Below the pieces are notes generated by a model that ran no database searches, was not told the origin of the DNA, and saw only the letters and a program-made list of their open reading frames with translations. The translations under genes were made by a program, and so were the position numbers. A stretch of DNA of 64,000 nt. It comes from Arsukibacterium sp. (GTDB lineage: Bacteria > Pseudomonadota > Gammaproteobacteria > Enterobacterales > Alteromonadaceae). This document shows positions 27,594 to 38,429 of this stretch, one piece after another (positions within the stretch are counted from its first letter, which is position 1; each line of letters opens with the position of its first letter). The DNA lies in the NCBI RefSeq assembly GCF_018402695.1, contig NZ_JAGYIM010000013.1:1-64000 (forward strand). Reading direction: 5' to 3'.

Positions 27594-28346
27594 CTACTGT
27601 TCCCTGGATTTTGGATGTTGATGCAGCGGCACACCCTTTAAATAAAGTTTTAATGCCTGCCAGTATATGCGCCACATTACCTGTACGTTTTGCCATGGAT
27701 GGCGGATCAGGATCCGCCGACGGTTAGCTTTAGTCAAATCGAAGCGTTTTAACTTAATCCAGGCACTGAATACTGCCTGCTGCTGTTTAAGGTTCGTGAT
27801 GCTGCAGTACAGCTGGTTTGTTGGCTCAGGTATTTGCCAGCGATACTGCATGTCAATTGGATTAAATGGCGACACGTGAAAGGCCTTATCATGCTGATAA
27901 AAGCCGGCTTGGTCACTATCTGAATAAATGGTTTGAAGGTAGTAATGACGTTCATTCCACGGTGTGTTACTGACTTCCGCCAGTAAATAGCAGAATGCGC
28001 CATGCTCATCATAGCAGTAGTAAAGTGTAATAGGACTGAAGTAATAACCCCAGTTAGCCAGTGGCGTCAGCAGAAAAACCTTGGCAAGCTGCTTTTCACC
28101 GCCTAACTCACGCACTTTATCCTGCACAGCCCGCACTAGAACTTTATTGCCTGCCAGATAGTCATTGCGCCGATAGCTTAGCGCGGCAAAGCCTTCGTGT
28201 TTTATCCCAACCTCGGATAAACTTTCTGGTGTCAACTGGTCACAATCAAGCCAGAAGGCATTAAGGGAATAATTGAAACCATGCGCCTTTGGCACAAAAC
28301 GTTTGTGACCGACATCACCACAATACACTGCATGTCCGGCTTGCAT
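27594..28346 (-). CDS. DUF1365 family protein
   Basis: A 250-aa protein with DUF1365 hallmarks: an opening HAVYCGDVGHKRFVPKAHGF, LLTPLANWGYYFSPITLYYC, then VSNTPWNERHYY and FHVSPFNPIDMQYRW. The family is nearly always found between an FAD amine oxidase and a Cfa-like methyltransferase, as here, and is thought to help modify lipid acyl chains. The reaction is unknown. Its start overlaps the preceding amine-oxidase stop by one base, and its stop is 2 nt from the cfa ATG. Confidence 0.92.
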   Translation of the reverse strand: MQAGHAVYCGDVGHKRFVPKAHGFNYSLNAFWLDCDQLTPESLSEVGIKHEGFAALSYRRNDYLAGNKVLVRAVQDKVRELGGEKQLAKVFLLTPLANWGYYFSPITLYYCYDEHGAFCYLLAEVSNTPWNERHYYLQTIYSDSDQAGFYQHDKAFHVSPFNPIDMQYRWQIPEPTNQLYCSITNLKQQQAVFSAWIKLKRFDLTKANRRRILIRHPWQNVQVMWRIYWQALKLYLKGVPLHQHPKSREQ

Positions 28347-29602
28347 TAATACTTTATCCCAAACATTGCCGCAACATCCACTGCACTTCGGGCACCGTCT
28401 TCATGAAAACCGTTATACCAGTATGCGCCACAGAAATAACTATGATTTTTACCATTAATTACGTTCCGCTGTAGTTGCGCTGCCATTGTCATCATATTGT
28501 AAACCGGGTGCGCATAACGGTAGGTTCCAAGTATTTTGTCGCTGGCAATAGCGCTAGTGTTATTTAAGGTCACGCAAAACGTTACTGGTGCGTCCAGACG
28601 TTGCAGTATATTCATATTATAAGTCAAGGTTGCACGGCTGCGATCAGTCGCATCCAGGTTATAATTCCATGACGCCCAGGCCGCACGACGTTTCGGCAGC
28701 AAGCTGGTATCAGTGTGCAAAACCACTTCGTTCTGTTGATAAGCGATAGCACCTAATATTGACTGCTCATCAGTTGTTGCATCGTCTCCCAGCAACGCCA
28801 ATGCCTGGTCGCTATGACAGGAAAAAATTACTTTATCGAATTGCTCGGTTTTACCATTGGCAAAATTTAAACTGACGCCGTATTCATTCCGGGTCACCGA
28901 TGAGATGTTTTGCGACAACCTGAGGTTAGTAGTACCCAGACGGCTTAACAACGCGTCTACATAACGTTTTGAGCCCCCCTTTATCACAGCCCATTGTGGT
29001 CGATCGGTAATATTGAGCAGGCCATGATTATTGAAAAAACGCAAAAAAAACCGGACCGGGAACGATGGCATCTCGGTTAAACCAGCAGACCAGATAGCGG
29101 CGCCCATGGGCAACAGATAATTATCCCGCATGGCATTACCAAACTTATACTTTTGCAGGAACTCACCCAGCTTTAAATCCAGGTCCGGGTGCTCTTGTGC
29201 AACTAACTGTTTGCCTAATTTATTAAAACGAACAATATCAGCCAGCATCCGCCAGAATGAAGGTCGCAACAGGTTACGTTTCTGAGCAAATAAGCTGGCG
29301 AGGGTATTACCGTTATACTCCAGATCATGTCGTGAATTTTTGACCGAAAAACTCATTTCTGTATCAAGTTTTTCTACCGCTAAATCGGCGATAAACTTGT
29401 TAAATACCGGATAGGTCCAGTCATTAAATACAATAAAACCGGTATCAATTGCATATTTCTCACCTGCTACTTCAACCTCAACAGTAGCGGTGTGTCCTCC
29501 CAGATAATCATTTGCTTCGAATAAAGTGACATCATGTTCCTGCTGTAATAAATACCAGCTGAGCATGCCAGAGATGCCCCCGCCAATTACTGCTATACGC
29601 AT
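28346..29602 (-). CDS. FAD-dependent amine oxidase/desaturase-like protein
   Basis: The N-terminus AVIGGGISGMLSWYLLQQEH is an FAD-binding Rossmann fold, followed by LFEANDYLGGHTATVEV and IDTGFIVFNDWTYPVF. The C-terminal FAD segment is YFCGAYWYNGFHEDGARSAV. This is the amine-oxidase-like flavoprotein that accompanies DUF1365 and Cfa in many proteobacteria. The true substrate is probably a lipid rather than an amine, though this is inference. It lies between the NTF2-like gene (14-bp gap) and DUF1365 (1-nt overlap). Confidence 0.9.
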   Translation of the reverse strand: MRIAVIGGGISGMLSWYLLQQEHDVTLFEANDYLGGHTATVEVEVAGEKYAIDTGFIVFNDWTYPVFNKFIADLAVEKLDTEMSFSVKNSRHDLEYNGNTLASLFAQKRNLLRPSFWRMLADIVRFNKLGKQLVAQEHPDLDLKLGEFLQKYKFGNAMRDNYLLPMGAAIWSAGLTEMPSFPVRFFLRFFNNHGLLNITDRPQWAVIKGGSKRYVDALLSRLGTTNLRLSQNISSVTRNEYGVSLNFANGKTEQFDKVIFSCHSDQALALLGDDATTDEQSILGAIAYQQNEVVLHTDTSLLPKRRAAWASWNYNLDATDRSRATLTYNMNILQRLDAPVTFCVTLNNTSAIASDKILGTYRYAHPVYNMMTMAAQLQRNVINGKNHSYFCGAYWYNGFHEDGARSAVDVAAMFGIKY

Positions 29603-29616
29603 TCACGTTTCCTTAA

Positions 29617-30057
29617 TCAGGCCTTTGCCATTCTATGTTTTACTTGAGTTGTTGCCCAACCGAGTACTGGTAAATGCTGGTAAACCAACTCTGTCAGATC
29701 ATAAAAATCCCGGTGATAATAAATGCGCTGGCCACGCCAACGCAGCTCGGTACAGCCGTGAACTTCAATTGGTTTGCCTTTAGCTATTGCCGGATGGGAT
29801 AAGGTCATAATCCAGCTGATAAAACTAAGCTGTTCCCCGTCAGTCTGGCTCACCGGATGAAATTGACAATATGTCAGACGCTGATAGGCATGAGCAAAAT
29901 AGCTGGTAAGATTATCCCGGCCATTTATCTGATGCACCGGATCAATAAACGTAACGTCCTCGGTATAAATGTCTGCAAGTTTGTCTAAGCCATCATGCGC
30001 CAACGCATTATAAAACTGCAAAAAACCTGCTAATTTATTTTCAGCATATTCATTCAT
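29617..30057 (-). CDS. NTF2-like/SnoaL-fold protein
   Basis: A 146-aa protein with the NTF2-like cone fold signature: FYNALAHDGLDKLADIYTED, then VTFIDPVHQINGRDNLTSYF, and a C-terminal YHRDFYDLTELVYQ. Such proteins of photolyase operons have no proven role. The frame begins at 30117, but the ATG at 30057 overlaps the phrB stop by 8 nt and gives the natural N-terminus, implying coupled translation. Confidence 0.85.
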   Translation of the reverse strand: MNEYAENKLAGFLQFYNALAHDGLDKLADIYTEDVTFIDPVHQINGRDNLTSYFAHAYQRLTYCQFHPVSQTDGEQLSFISWIMTLSHPAIAKGKPIEVHGCTELRWRGQRIYYHRDFYDLTELVYQHLPVLGWATTQVKHRMAKA

Positions 30058-31498
30058 CTGACTTTTTAACCTCAGTAAACAACGCCAGGGTAATTTTACG
30101 TGCTTCATTGTGGTCAACTATCGGTGGCCAGTACTTTGCTGGTGTGGACTTTTTATGGGGCCAGTGGATTTCTTTATTGTCTAATTGGGCTAACTCGGGC
30201 AGATAACGGCGGATAAAGGTGCCCTCAGGGTCAAAGCGCTCACTTTGGGTTACCGGATTAAAGATCCTGAAATAAGGTGCGGCATCTGTTCCGGTTGACG
30301 CCGCCCATTGCCAGCCACCATTATTTGCGGCGAATTCACCATCAATCAATTTAGTCATGAAATATTGCTCACCCCATCGCCAATCAACGTGTAAGTCTTT
30401 AACCAGGAAACTGGCAGTAATCATCCTGAGCCTGTTGTGCATCCAGCCGGTCTGATTTAACTGACGCATTGCCGCATCAACAATCGGGTAACCGGTTTTA
30501 CCATTGCACCAGGCAGTGAACAATGACTTATTATTGTGCCAACGAATTGCAGCAGTATCTGCCTGAAAAGGCTTATGTTTAATCAGTTGAGGATAGGCCA
30601 CCAGAATATGTTTATAGAACTCCCGCCAGATCAGCTCAGACAACCAGACACTGGCGCCGCTTTTTTCCTGTTCCAGAGCTGGCCCGGCTTCAATAAGCAA
30701 ACGACTTACACACTGTTGGGCCGATAACACCCCACAAGCAAGATACACAGACAAACCTGACGTGCCGCTAACCGCTGGGAAGTCGCGGCCGTCGTTATAA
30801 TCTGCGACACGTTGCTGACAAAACTCGCGCATATTTTCCAGCACGTGTTTTTCTGCGACTGGCCAATTAACAGAACTGTCATCGCCTTGGTTCATTGCCG
30901 CAAAGCCGAGCTGCTGTGCCAGGTCCTTAACCTCAAAAAGCGCTGAGCTGTTTGCTTTTGGAAAACAATGCACCTGCTGCTCCTGCAAACGAGCTAACCA
31001 GTTCCGTTTAAAGGGAGTAAACACTTTATAGGTGTCACCACTATGGGTACGAATACTGCCGGGTGGCATGATACACAGCCTGTCATACCAATTAACTGCG
31101 ACCCCGGCCTGCTGTAGTTGCTGACTGATTATTTTATCGCGGTGCTGTTCGCGCAGTTCATACTCAGTCTGGCCGTACAGGGCAACCATTCCAGCATCGG
31201 TTAGTTTGCTGAAGATGCCTTTGCAAGCTTGATAGCTATCTGCTTCAACGGTTAGCAAGGCGATGTTCTGATTATTTAGCTCCGTTTTCATCTGGCAGAT
31301 ACGACGCCGGATAAAATCTTGTTTTATCGGTGCCATATGATGTTGTTGCCAGGTCTCTGGCGTGGCAATAAATAGCGCGATGACAGCTCCAGCCGGGTCT
31401 TTGCTGGCTGCCGCTGCTGCATAATAAAGCGCGGCGTTATCGTATGAACGTAAATCATTACGTAACCAGACGACATGCAGTGAAGATGAGTTTGCCAT
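30050..31498 (-). CDS. phrB: Deoxyribodipyrimidine photolyase (class I)
   Basis: This enzyme repairs cyclobutane pyrimidine dimers using light. The antenna domain starts HVVWLRNDLRSYDNAAL. The FAD domain contains TGYPIVDAAMRQLNQTGWMH, then NRLRMITASFLVKDL and NNGGWQWAASTGTDAAPYFR, the last with the Asn and Trp contacts of class I CPD photolyases. The frame runs back to 31591, but the ATG at 31498 is one base past the upstream gene's stop and yields 482 aa (E. coli 472). It is the second gene of the six-gene operon. Confidence 0.95.
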   Translation of the reverse strand: MANSSSLHVVWLRNDLRSYDNAALYYAAAAASKDPAGAVIALFIATPETWQQHHMAPIKQDFIRRRICQMKTELNNQNIALLTVEADSYQACKGIFSKLTDAGMVALYGQTEYELREQHRDKIISQQLQQAGVAVNWYDRLCIMPPGSIRTHSGDTYKVFTPFKRNWLARLQEQQVHCFPKANSSALFEVKDLAQQLGFAAMNQGDDSSVNWPVAEKHVLENMREFCQQRVADYNDGRDFPAVSGTSGLSVYLACGVLSAQQCVSRLLIEAGPALEQEKSGASVWLSELIWREFYKHILVAYPQLIKHKPFQADTAAIRWHNNKSLFTAWCNGKTGYPIVDAAMRQLNQTGWMHNRLRMITASFLVKDLHVDWRWGEQYFMTKLIDGEFAANNGGWQWAASTGTDAAPYFRIFNPVTQSERFDPEGTFIRRYLPELAQLDNKEIHWPHKKSTPAKYWPPIVDHNEARKITLALFTEVKKSDE

Positions 31499-31499
31499 A

Positions 31500-32441
31500 T
31501 CAGGCTCGTAATCCAAGTTGTTCCGGATAAGGGTTGAAGTATCGTTGTGCTGCGACATATTGATTTGGATAGTGACGCAAATGATGAGCAAGTAAAGTCA
31601 GAGGCGACATCAGCGGCAAAAATCCCTGACGGTAGCGCTCAATTAAATCAGCCAACTCATGTTTCTCGGCCTGACTTAGCGACTTTTTCAAAAAACCCTG
31701 TAAGTGTTGTAATACATTTGCATGCTGCTTGCGGCTCGCAATATTTTTCAGCGCTTGCATTAAATCAGTAAGGTACCTGAGAGATAACTCTGCAGCATCA
31801 AACAATTTAGCACTGGCTACCAGCCGGCCAAGCTCCCGGTAAGCAACCGGGCTATGCGCCATCACCAGAAACTTATAACGACTATGAAACTTTACCAGCT
31901 TGGCCGTACTAAAACCGTCCTGCATCTGCTGTTGATAATCATGGCAGGCATATATCCGGGTAATAAAGTTTTCACGTAAAGCAGGATCAAGTAACCGACC
32001 ATCCTCTTCAACTGGCAACCAAGGGTAACGCTGCATTAATTGCTTTGTAAAGACACCCACACCTACTTTGCCAAGCTGTTGTCCGCCGTCATCATACAAC
32101 CGGACCCGTTCCATCCCACAACTGGGTGATTTAGCGCACACCACGTATCCGCTCAGCTCTGCCAGTTTAGGGAGTAATTGTTCAGTGTAAGCTAACATTT
32201 CTGACGTATGGTCAACCGCAGGATCACGACTTTGCACCAGTCTGATATTAAGTTGTCTGTCACGCTGCAAACGTATCGCTGGCCTTGGCACACCAAGACC
32301 AATAGCCTGCTCCGGACAAACTGCAACAAATTGCACCAGCGGTTTTAATTGCTGCAGGCAAAAACTCGATGCTTTGTGACCGCCATCAAACCGCACCGGC
32401 TCGCCTAGAACACAAGCGCTGATCCCAATTCTGATTGTCAT
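31500..32441 (-). CDS. DUF523 and DUF1722 domain protein (YbgA-like)
   Basis: Residues 1-150 are DUF523 (IGISACVLGEPVRFDGGHK, CPEQAIGLGVPRP, CAKSPSCGMERVRLY) with conserved cysteines that could bind a metal cluster. Residues 175-305 are DUF1722 (LVKFHSRYKFLVMAHSPVAY). E. coli YbgA, next to phrB there as well, carries the DUF1722 part. The function of the fused protein is not established. It is the first gene of the operon, and an ECF-like promoter lies about 85 bp upstream. Confidence 0.9.
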   Translation of the reverse strand: MTIRIGISACVLGEPVRFDGGHKASSFCLQQLKPLVQFVAVCPEQAIGLGVPRPAIRLQRDRQLNIRLVQSRDPAVDHTSEMLAYTEQLLPKLAELSGYVVCAKSPSCGMERVRLYDDGGQQLGKVGVGVFTKQLMQRYPWLPVEEDGRLLDPALRENFITRIYACHDYQQQMQDGFSTAKLVKFHSRYKFLVMAHSPVAYRELGRLVASAKLFDAAELSLRYLTDLMQALKNIASRKQHANVLQHLQGFLKKSLSQAEKHELADLIERYRQGFLPLMSPLTLLAHHLRHYPNQYVAAQRYFNPYPEQLGLRA

Positions 32442-32526
32442 ACCCTGAAAACTCTGCCCATTGATTAATTAACCCTGATTCAAAGTTAAGTTGCGAATAT
32501 TATTTTATAACGGTAGTGAACCCTTT

Positions 32527-32556
32527 TCTTTACAGATAAAGCCAGGCCACGGATCA
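32527..32556 (-). promoter_or_regulatory. ECF-sigma-like promoter of the photolyase operon
   Basis: On the minus strand TGATCC (32551-32556) is followed after 18 bp by TAAAGA (32527-32532). TGATCC with an 18-bp spacer and a TAA-type -10 resembles promoters of the ChrR-controlled RpoE (ECF11) sigma group, which drives phr/cfa-type genes under singlet oxygen. The -35 match is exact; the -10 match is imperfect. Confidence 0.4.
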
Positions 32557-32598
32557 GTTTACAGCTGAAATTTTGCAACGATAATACCGCCAAAAAAA

Positions 32599-32634
32599 AA
32601 CGATAGTTACCCGCATAGTAACTATCGTTTTTTT
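32599..32634. terminator. Bidirectional intrinsic terminator
   Basis: A perfect 12-bp stem (AACGATAGTTAC / GTAACTATCGTT), loop CCGCATA, flanked by A and T runs. On the minus strand it ends the pheS-pheT-ihfA transcript, about 90 bp after the ihfA stop. The rest of the 280-bp gap to 32441 holds only the promoter described for the photolyase operon. Confidence 0.85.
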
Positions 32635-32723
32635 AGTTATTCAGGTTGAAAAGCCATCAACCCAGCTCACCACCACACTTATAATCTCATCGATTATTCC
32701 GCAAGCCGCTACATAGCAGTAAA

Positions 32724-33020
32724 TCAGGCTTTACTGGTGCCGGTTTCAACCCTGGACTTTAACTTCTGGCCTGGCCGGAAGGTAACTACACAGCGGGCGG
32801 AAATCGGAATATCTTCCCCCGTTTTCGGGTTCCGGCCGGGTCGTTCATTTTTCACCCGTAAGTCAAAGTTACCAAAGCCAGATAACTTTACTTGTTCACC
32901 CGCTTCCAGCGCGGTACGAATTTCTTCAAAAAAAGCTTCTACTATCAATTTAGCATCACGTTTGCTAACGCCAAACTTGGTAAACAAACGTTCTGCTAAA
33001 TCAGCTTTGGTAAGCGCCAT
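32724..33020 (-). CDS. ihfA: Integration host factor subunit alpha
   Basis: IHF-alpha is a sequence-specific DNA-bending protein that works as a dimer with IHF-beta. The 98-aa product shows the DNABII fold: [20 protein letters not shown] at the start, [18 protein letters not shown] and [20 protein letters not shown] with the intercalating proline in the [10 protein letters not shown] arm. It follows pheT by 2 nt, in the widely conserved pheS-pheT-ihfA order. Confidence 0.97.
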   Translation of the reverse strand: MALTKADLAERLFTKFGVSKRDAKLIVEAFFEEIRTALEAGEQVKLSGFGNFDLRVKNERPGRNPKTGEDIPISARCVVTFRPGQKLKSRVETGTSKA

Positions 33021-33022
33021 TC

Positions 33023-35410
33023 TTAATCCCTCAACGTTGCGTCGAATTCGTCTTTAAGCACGTTAACCACCTGATTTACAACAATTTGGATATCTTTATC
33101 CTCAAGGGTACGTGTTTTATCCTGCAAGGTCAGAGCAATAGCAAGTGACTTGTAACCGTCTGCTACACCCTGTCCGGTATATACGTCAAACAATTTTAGG
33201 TCAACCAATTGATTTACGCCAACTTTTTTTATACTAGCAGCAATATCAGCAAAACGCACATCCGATTTCACTACAACTGCCAGATCCCGACGGTTAGCCG
33301 GATATTTTGATAATTCCGCAGCTTCAACAATAGCACGCTGCCCAAGCGCTGCCAGTTCCAGCTCAAATAAATACGCTTTACCTTTAATTCCAAGTTTACG
33401 TTCGGCTTCCGGATGCAAGGCACCAACATAGCCTACAACCTTGCCAGTACGGATAACCTGGGCGGTCTGCCCGGGATGTAATGCACTATGTTCAGCATGG
33501 CGGAAAGTAAATTCTGCAGTTGCCGAGGTAATACTCAGCAATGCCTCAACATCACCTTTTACGTCATAAAAGTCAGTTGGCCGCTCAGCAATCGCCCAGT
33601 GCTCGTTGCTTAAGGAACCAACAACCAGACCACCTATTACCTCTACCTGCCGCACCCCACCCTCTGCTGACGCGTCCGGAATAAACTTGAGACCATACTC
33701 AAAAAAACGTAATCGTAATTGTTGCCGGTTCTGATTGTGCTGTGCGGCCTGAATCAGGCCTGGCCATAGGTTTAACCGCATTGCCGACATATCTGCAGAA
33801 ATAGGGTTAGGCAAAATCAGGGCGGACTGGTCCGGAAACAGGATCTGCTGTACTTTTGGATCAACAAAACTGTATGTGATGGCCTCCTGATAGCCACGGT
33901 CAACGAGCAAATCTCGCATCCGCTGTACACGCAATTCCGCTTCGCTGAACTTGCGCATACTCAGGGCCGCTTGTGGCGCCACGTTCGGTATGTTGTTATA
34001 ACCATATACCCGGGCAATCTCTTCAATCAGATCTTCACTGATCTGAATATCAAACCGGTAACCAGGGACAGTCACCACCCAACCATCGCGGGTGTCTGTC
34101 ACTGTTAAACCTAACCGGGTCAGAATATCGCTTACTTCTGCTTTTGCTATCGGATGACCCAGTAACCGCAGCAGTTTTGCTTCAGTCAGGCTAATCTCAG
34201 CAATTTTAGGTAAGTGCTCAGCTGCAACGGCTTCCACTACCGGGCCCGCTTCGCCACCAACTATTTGCAACAGTAACGCTGTTGCACGCTCAATAGCAGT
34301 TCGTTGCAACTCGGGGTCGACACCACGTTCATAGCGGTGTGACGCATCAGTATGCAGACCATATTGGCGGGCTTTGCCAGCGATCGCTAACGGTGAGAAA
34401 AAAGCACTTTCCAAAAAGATATGTTTAGTTTTGCCAGTAACCCCGCTTTGCAGACCGCCAAAAATACCGGCCATTGCCAGCGGTTTCTCACTATCGGCAA
34501 TTAACAGGGTATTGGCTTTTAATTCAACTTCAGTTTCATCCAGCAAGACTAACTTTTCGCCAGCACGGGCAAAGCGAACATCGATATCCCCTGCCAGCTC
34601 GTCTAAATCAAAGGCATGCATTGGATGACCTAACTCGAGCAACACATAGTTTGTCACATCCACCACAGGGTCGATACTGCGCACGCCACAGCGGCGTAAT
34701 TTTTCTGTTAACCACAGGGGGCTGCTCTGACTAAGATCAACATTTTTAATAACCCGGCCCAGATAGCGAGGACAGGCTGCTGCCGCTGACAATGTAATCG
34801 CTTTTTGTTCAGTAATTGTTGGGGCAACAGCAGCGATCTCTGGCTGACAAACACTCAGTTTGTTTAACACCCCTACTTCGCGGGCTAAACCTTTAATGCC
34901 CAGGCAGTCGGCCCGGTTGGGGGTCAGGTCCACTTCAATGGTGTTATCATCAAGCTGTAAATACTGTCGCAGATCGGTGCCTATCGGCGCATCTGCTGGT
35001 AGCTCCATAATACCGTCTGAGTCTTCTGCCATGCCAAGCTCAGAAAAGGAGCACAACATGCCGTTTGATGGCTGGCCACGTAACTTCGCCTTTTTAATCA
35101 CGAACTCACCCGGCAGCACTGCGCCGACTTTGGCCACTGCAACTTTTAAACCGAGGCGGCAGTTCTTGGCGCCACAGACTATATCCAGCAGTTCCGGCTG
35201 ACCAATATTTACCTGGGTAACTTGTAGTTTGTCAGCATCAGGATGCGGACCGCAGGCGACAACTTCACCCACTACCACGCCGGTAAATACGCCAGCAACC
35301 GGCTCAATACCATCAACTTCCAAACCAGCCATCGATAGTTGTTCAGATAAGGTTGCAGTATCAATCGCCGGATTAACCCACTGCCGTAACCATGCTTCAC
35401 TAAATTTCAT
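33023..35410 (-). CDS. pheT: Phenylalanyl-tRNA synthetase beta subunit
   Basis: The beta chain of the alpha2-beta2 synthetase carries tRNA-binding and editing domains. Seen are the N-terminal tRNA-binding (EMAP/OB) segment with [15 protein letters not shown], the B3/B4 editing region [21 protein letters not shown]5, the catalytic-like core, and the C-terminal anticodon-binding FDX-ACB domain ([20 protein letters not shown]). Its 795 aa are identical to the E. coli length. It lies 16 bp after pheS. Confidence 0.97.
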   Translation of the reverse strand: MKFSEAWLRQWVNPAIDTATLSEQLSMAGLEVDGIEPVAGVFTGVVVGEVVACGPHPDADKLQVTQVNIGQPELLDIVCGAKNCRLGLKVAVAKVGAVLPGEFVIKKAKLRGQPSNGMLCSFSELGMAEDSDGIMELPADAPIGTDLRQYLQLDDNTIEVDLTPNRADCLGIKGLAREVGVLNKLSVCQPEIAAVAPTITEQKAITLSAAAACPRYLGRVIKNVDLSQSSPLWLTEKLRRCGVRSIDPVVDVTNYVLLELGHPMHAFDLDELAGDIDVRFARAGEKLVLLDETEVELKANTLLIADSEKPLAMAGIFGGLQSGVTGKTKHIFLESAFFSPLAIAGKARQYGLHTDASHRYERGVDPELQRTAIERATALLLQIVGGEAGPVVEAVAAEHLPKIAEISLTEAKLLRLLGHPIAKAEVSDILTRLGLTVTDTRDGWVVTVPGYRFDIQISEDLIEEIARVYGYNNIPNVAPQAALSMRKFSEAELRVQRMRDLLVDRGYQEAITYSFVDPKVQQILFPDQSALILPNPISADMSAMRLNLWPGLIQAAQHNQNRQQLRLRFFEYGLKFIPDASAEGGVRQVEVIGGLVVGSLSNEHWAIAERPTDFYDVKGDVEALLSITSATAEFTFRHAEHSALHPGQTAQVIRTGKVVGYVGALHPEAERKLGIKGKAYLFELELAALGQRAIVEAAELSKYPANRRDLAVVVKSDVRFADIAASIKKVGVNQLVDLKLFDVYTGQGVADGYKSLAIALTLQDKTRTLEDKDIQIVVNQVVNVLKDEFDATLRD

Positions 35411-35426
35411 ACTTAGAATACTCCGC

Positions 35427-36437
<1,011 letters not shown>

Positions 36438-36526
36438 TCAGATTAAAACCGCTAATGATACACCAAAATGGCCGGTAAAACGCAGTAGCTAAGTGGCTTT
36501 TTTCAGCAAAAATAACGCTTAAGTGG

Positions 36527-37222
36527 TTAAAGAAGAATAGATTTAATAAAAGGAATGGTTAACTTACGTTGGTGGACGATAGAGGCTTTATCGAGCTCAT
36601 CTAATATCGCAACCAAAGAGCGGATGTCGCGCTGATAGCGATTTAACAAAAAGCGGGCAACATCGTCTCCCAGCTCCATGCCGCGCTGATGGGCTTTTTG
36701 TTGTAACAGTTTCTGTTTATCGTCGTCTGTTAGTAAACGTAGTTGCAGACTCTGACAGGCATGCAGTCTGGAGACCAGATCAGCTAATGTAAAACCCAGT
36801 TGCGCCGGTGCCTGATTAGCAACGATAACCAATGCTTTGCCCTGTTCAACCATCCGGTTGTACAGATCAAATACTGCTATCTGCCAGCTGAGATCATCTG
36901 CTATTGCCTGAATATTGTCGAGGCAAACAACATCCAGTTGTTCCAGATTATCGAGCAGTCGCGGGCTTAATTGCTGATAATCCTGCAACGCCAGCAGTTG
37001 ACTGGTTAAGCCCTGCTCCTGCGCAAAAATGCACGAAGCATAAAGCAGATGTGACTTGCCGCTGCCACTGGCACCAAACAGATAGAGGGGTGGCTGGCCG
37101 GCCGGATGTTGCAGGTAGCGCTTAACCATACTAACTGCCTCGGTCTGACCTGCCGCATAAAAACTATCCAGTGTTTCATCGTCTGGCAGCGTGACCGCCA
37201 GCGTATATTGCAATGGTTGCAT
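36527..37222 (-). CDS. hda: DnaA regulatory inactivator Hda
   Basis: Hda, with the sliding clamp, triggers ATP hydrolysis by DnaA to stop re-initiation. The N-terminal clamp-binding motif appears as LQYTLAVTLPDDET (QLSLPL-type in E. coli). The AAA+ core shows FGASGSGKSHLL (Walker A) and VVCLDNIQAI (Walker B), and the C-terminus KLTIPFIKSILL matches E. coli. The 231-aa length fits. The ATG directly follows the stop of the DUF2066 gene with no gap and no good ribosome-binding site, so translation is probably coupled. Confidence 0.95.
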   Translation of the reverse strand: MQPLQYTLAVTLPDDETLDSFYAAGQTEAVSMVKRYLQHPAGQPPLYLFGASGSGKSHLLYASCIFAQEQGLTSQLLALQDYQQLSPRLLDNLEQLDVVCLDNIQAIADDLSWQIAVFDLYNRMVEQGKALVIVANQAPAQLGFTLADLVSRLHACQSLQLRLLTDDDKQKLLQQKAHQRGMELGDDVARFLLNRYQRDIRSLVAILDELDKASIVHQRKLTIPFIKSILL

Positions 37223-38341
37223 CTAACGTCTGATAAACACATATCTGGCATCGCTTTGCGACACCAGGTTCAGTTCAACTGCAGGGTCAAATCGTTCAGT
37301 TATTGTGGTTGTTACGTCTGATTGAGTTGCTGTATCAGCCAACGATAAAGCTGGCTCCCATTGCAGTATGCGGGTCAGTTGGGCCAGTTCGATCTGCGAA
37401 TCAACAGCAAAACGCGCTTCGTTTTCTGTAAACTCACTGAGGGTTACTGCGGCCACGCCTAGTATCCGACTTAATAATCGCTCTACTGTCACCACATCAG
37501 CCAGACTGTGTATATCTTCAACGGTCACCTGAAAGGTCTGATGTTCAGAACTTAATAGCACAGCTTGCTCTGCGGCCAACTCGCGGGTTAATGCCAAACT
37601 GAACGCATTGACCAGCTCTGTAACGTCTGCGGCAGTAACATCGTTGCGGACTATTCTGCTCTGATTAGTTCCCTGTGCCGGACTTTGCCGCTGCCAACTA
37701 AGACGTAGCAGAGTTGCACCGTCCTGAGTCACTTCGTCCAATGCCAAAGTCATGATCATATCTGGCCGGTAGCGAATGCTCGCCTGTTCGATAGGTTGCC
37801 AGAAACCCGCCCAGACATCGGTTTCCGACAATTGCATTAAATCATCAATATCGTAAAGGGGCAGTGTTGCCGGAATACCATTCTCACTGAGGCTTTGCAG
37901 TAACAACTTAACCACATCATTTTCTGACTGGCGTAAAAAAACCCGTTCCGATGCTTGTTGCTGTACTATCCATAACAGAATTTCAGGGCGATGTGCCCCC
38001 CAGATAGCGATATTCTGTTGTTGTAATAAATCGTTAATCAACCTGGCGTCAAGCAACACTTTTAAACGGCTGGAACCGTTCTGGCGCAACGACTCAAACT
38101 GCTTTACATATTTGCTGGCGTTTTTCAGCTCACTGGCAATTGCCGGATACTCTGTGAGTTCAGAGATACCGGTTAATCGGGTAATAACCTGCCCCAGCGC
38201 ATTGCTCTGCCATTGGCGTTGATTTTGGTCGGCGCTGACATCAGCAACATAGAGGTTATCAACCTCAATAGCCCACACCAGACTGTTAAATAACAGTAGT
38301 AAGCTTGCCAGCAACAGCTTAAAGGGTTGCATTTGTTGCAC
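37223..38341 (-). CDS. DUF2066 family exported protein
   Basis: A 372-aa protein with a signal peptide (LLLASLLLLFNSLVWA, cleavage near residue 24) and the DUF2066 domain (EVDNLYVADVSADQNQRQWQ, then ALGQVITRLTG). The family is common in gammaproteobacteria and has no known role, but often sits beside hda or purM. The GTG at 38341 is used because GAGGAG lies 8 nt before it; the nearby ATG at 38332 has none. It ends exactly where hda begins. Confidence 0.85.
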   Translation of the reverse strand: MQQMQPFKLLLASLLLLFNSLVWAIEVDNLYVADVSADQNQRQWQSNALGQVITRLTGISELTEYPAIASELKNASKYVKQFESLRQNGSSRLKVLLDARLINDLLQQQNIAIWGAHRPEILLWIVQQQASERVFLRQSENDVVKLLLQSLSENGIPATLPLYDIDDLMQLSETDVWAGFWQPIEQASIRYRPDMIMTLALDEVTQDGATLLRLSWQRQSPAQGTNQSRIVRNDVTAADVTELVNAFSLALTRELAAEQAVLLSSEHQTFQVTVEDIHSLADVVTVERLLSRILGVAAVTLSEFTENEARFAVDSQIELAQLTRILQWEPALSLADTATQSDVTTTITERFDPAVELNLVSQSDARYVFIRR

Positions 38342-38398
38342 TATTTGAACTCCTCATTTATCTGCGTAGCATAGTCAGACAGGTGTATATAACATAAC

Positions 38399-38420
38399 AA
38401 AGCCACCTGGCGGTGGCTTT
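38399..38420. terminator. Intrinsic terminator after purC
   Basis: A perfect 9-bp stem (AAAGCCACC / GGTGGCTTT) with a TGGC loop just past the purC stop. The T tract on the minus strand is short (TTTGTTAT), so efficiency may be moderate. Confidence 0.65.
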
Positions 38421-38429
38421 AGTGTGGGC

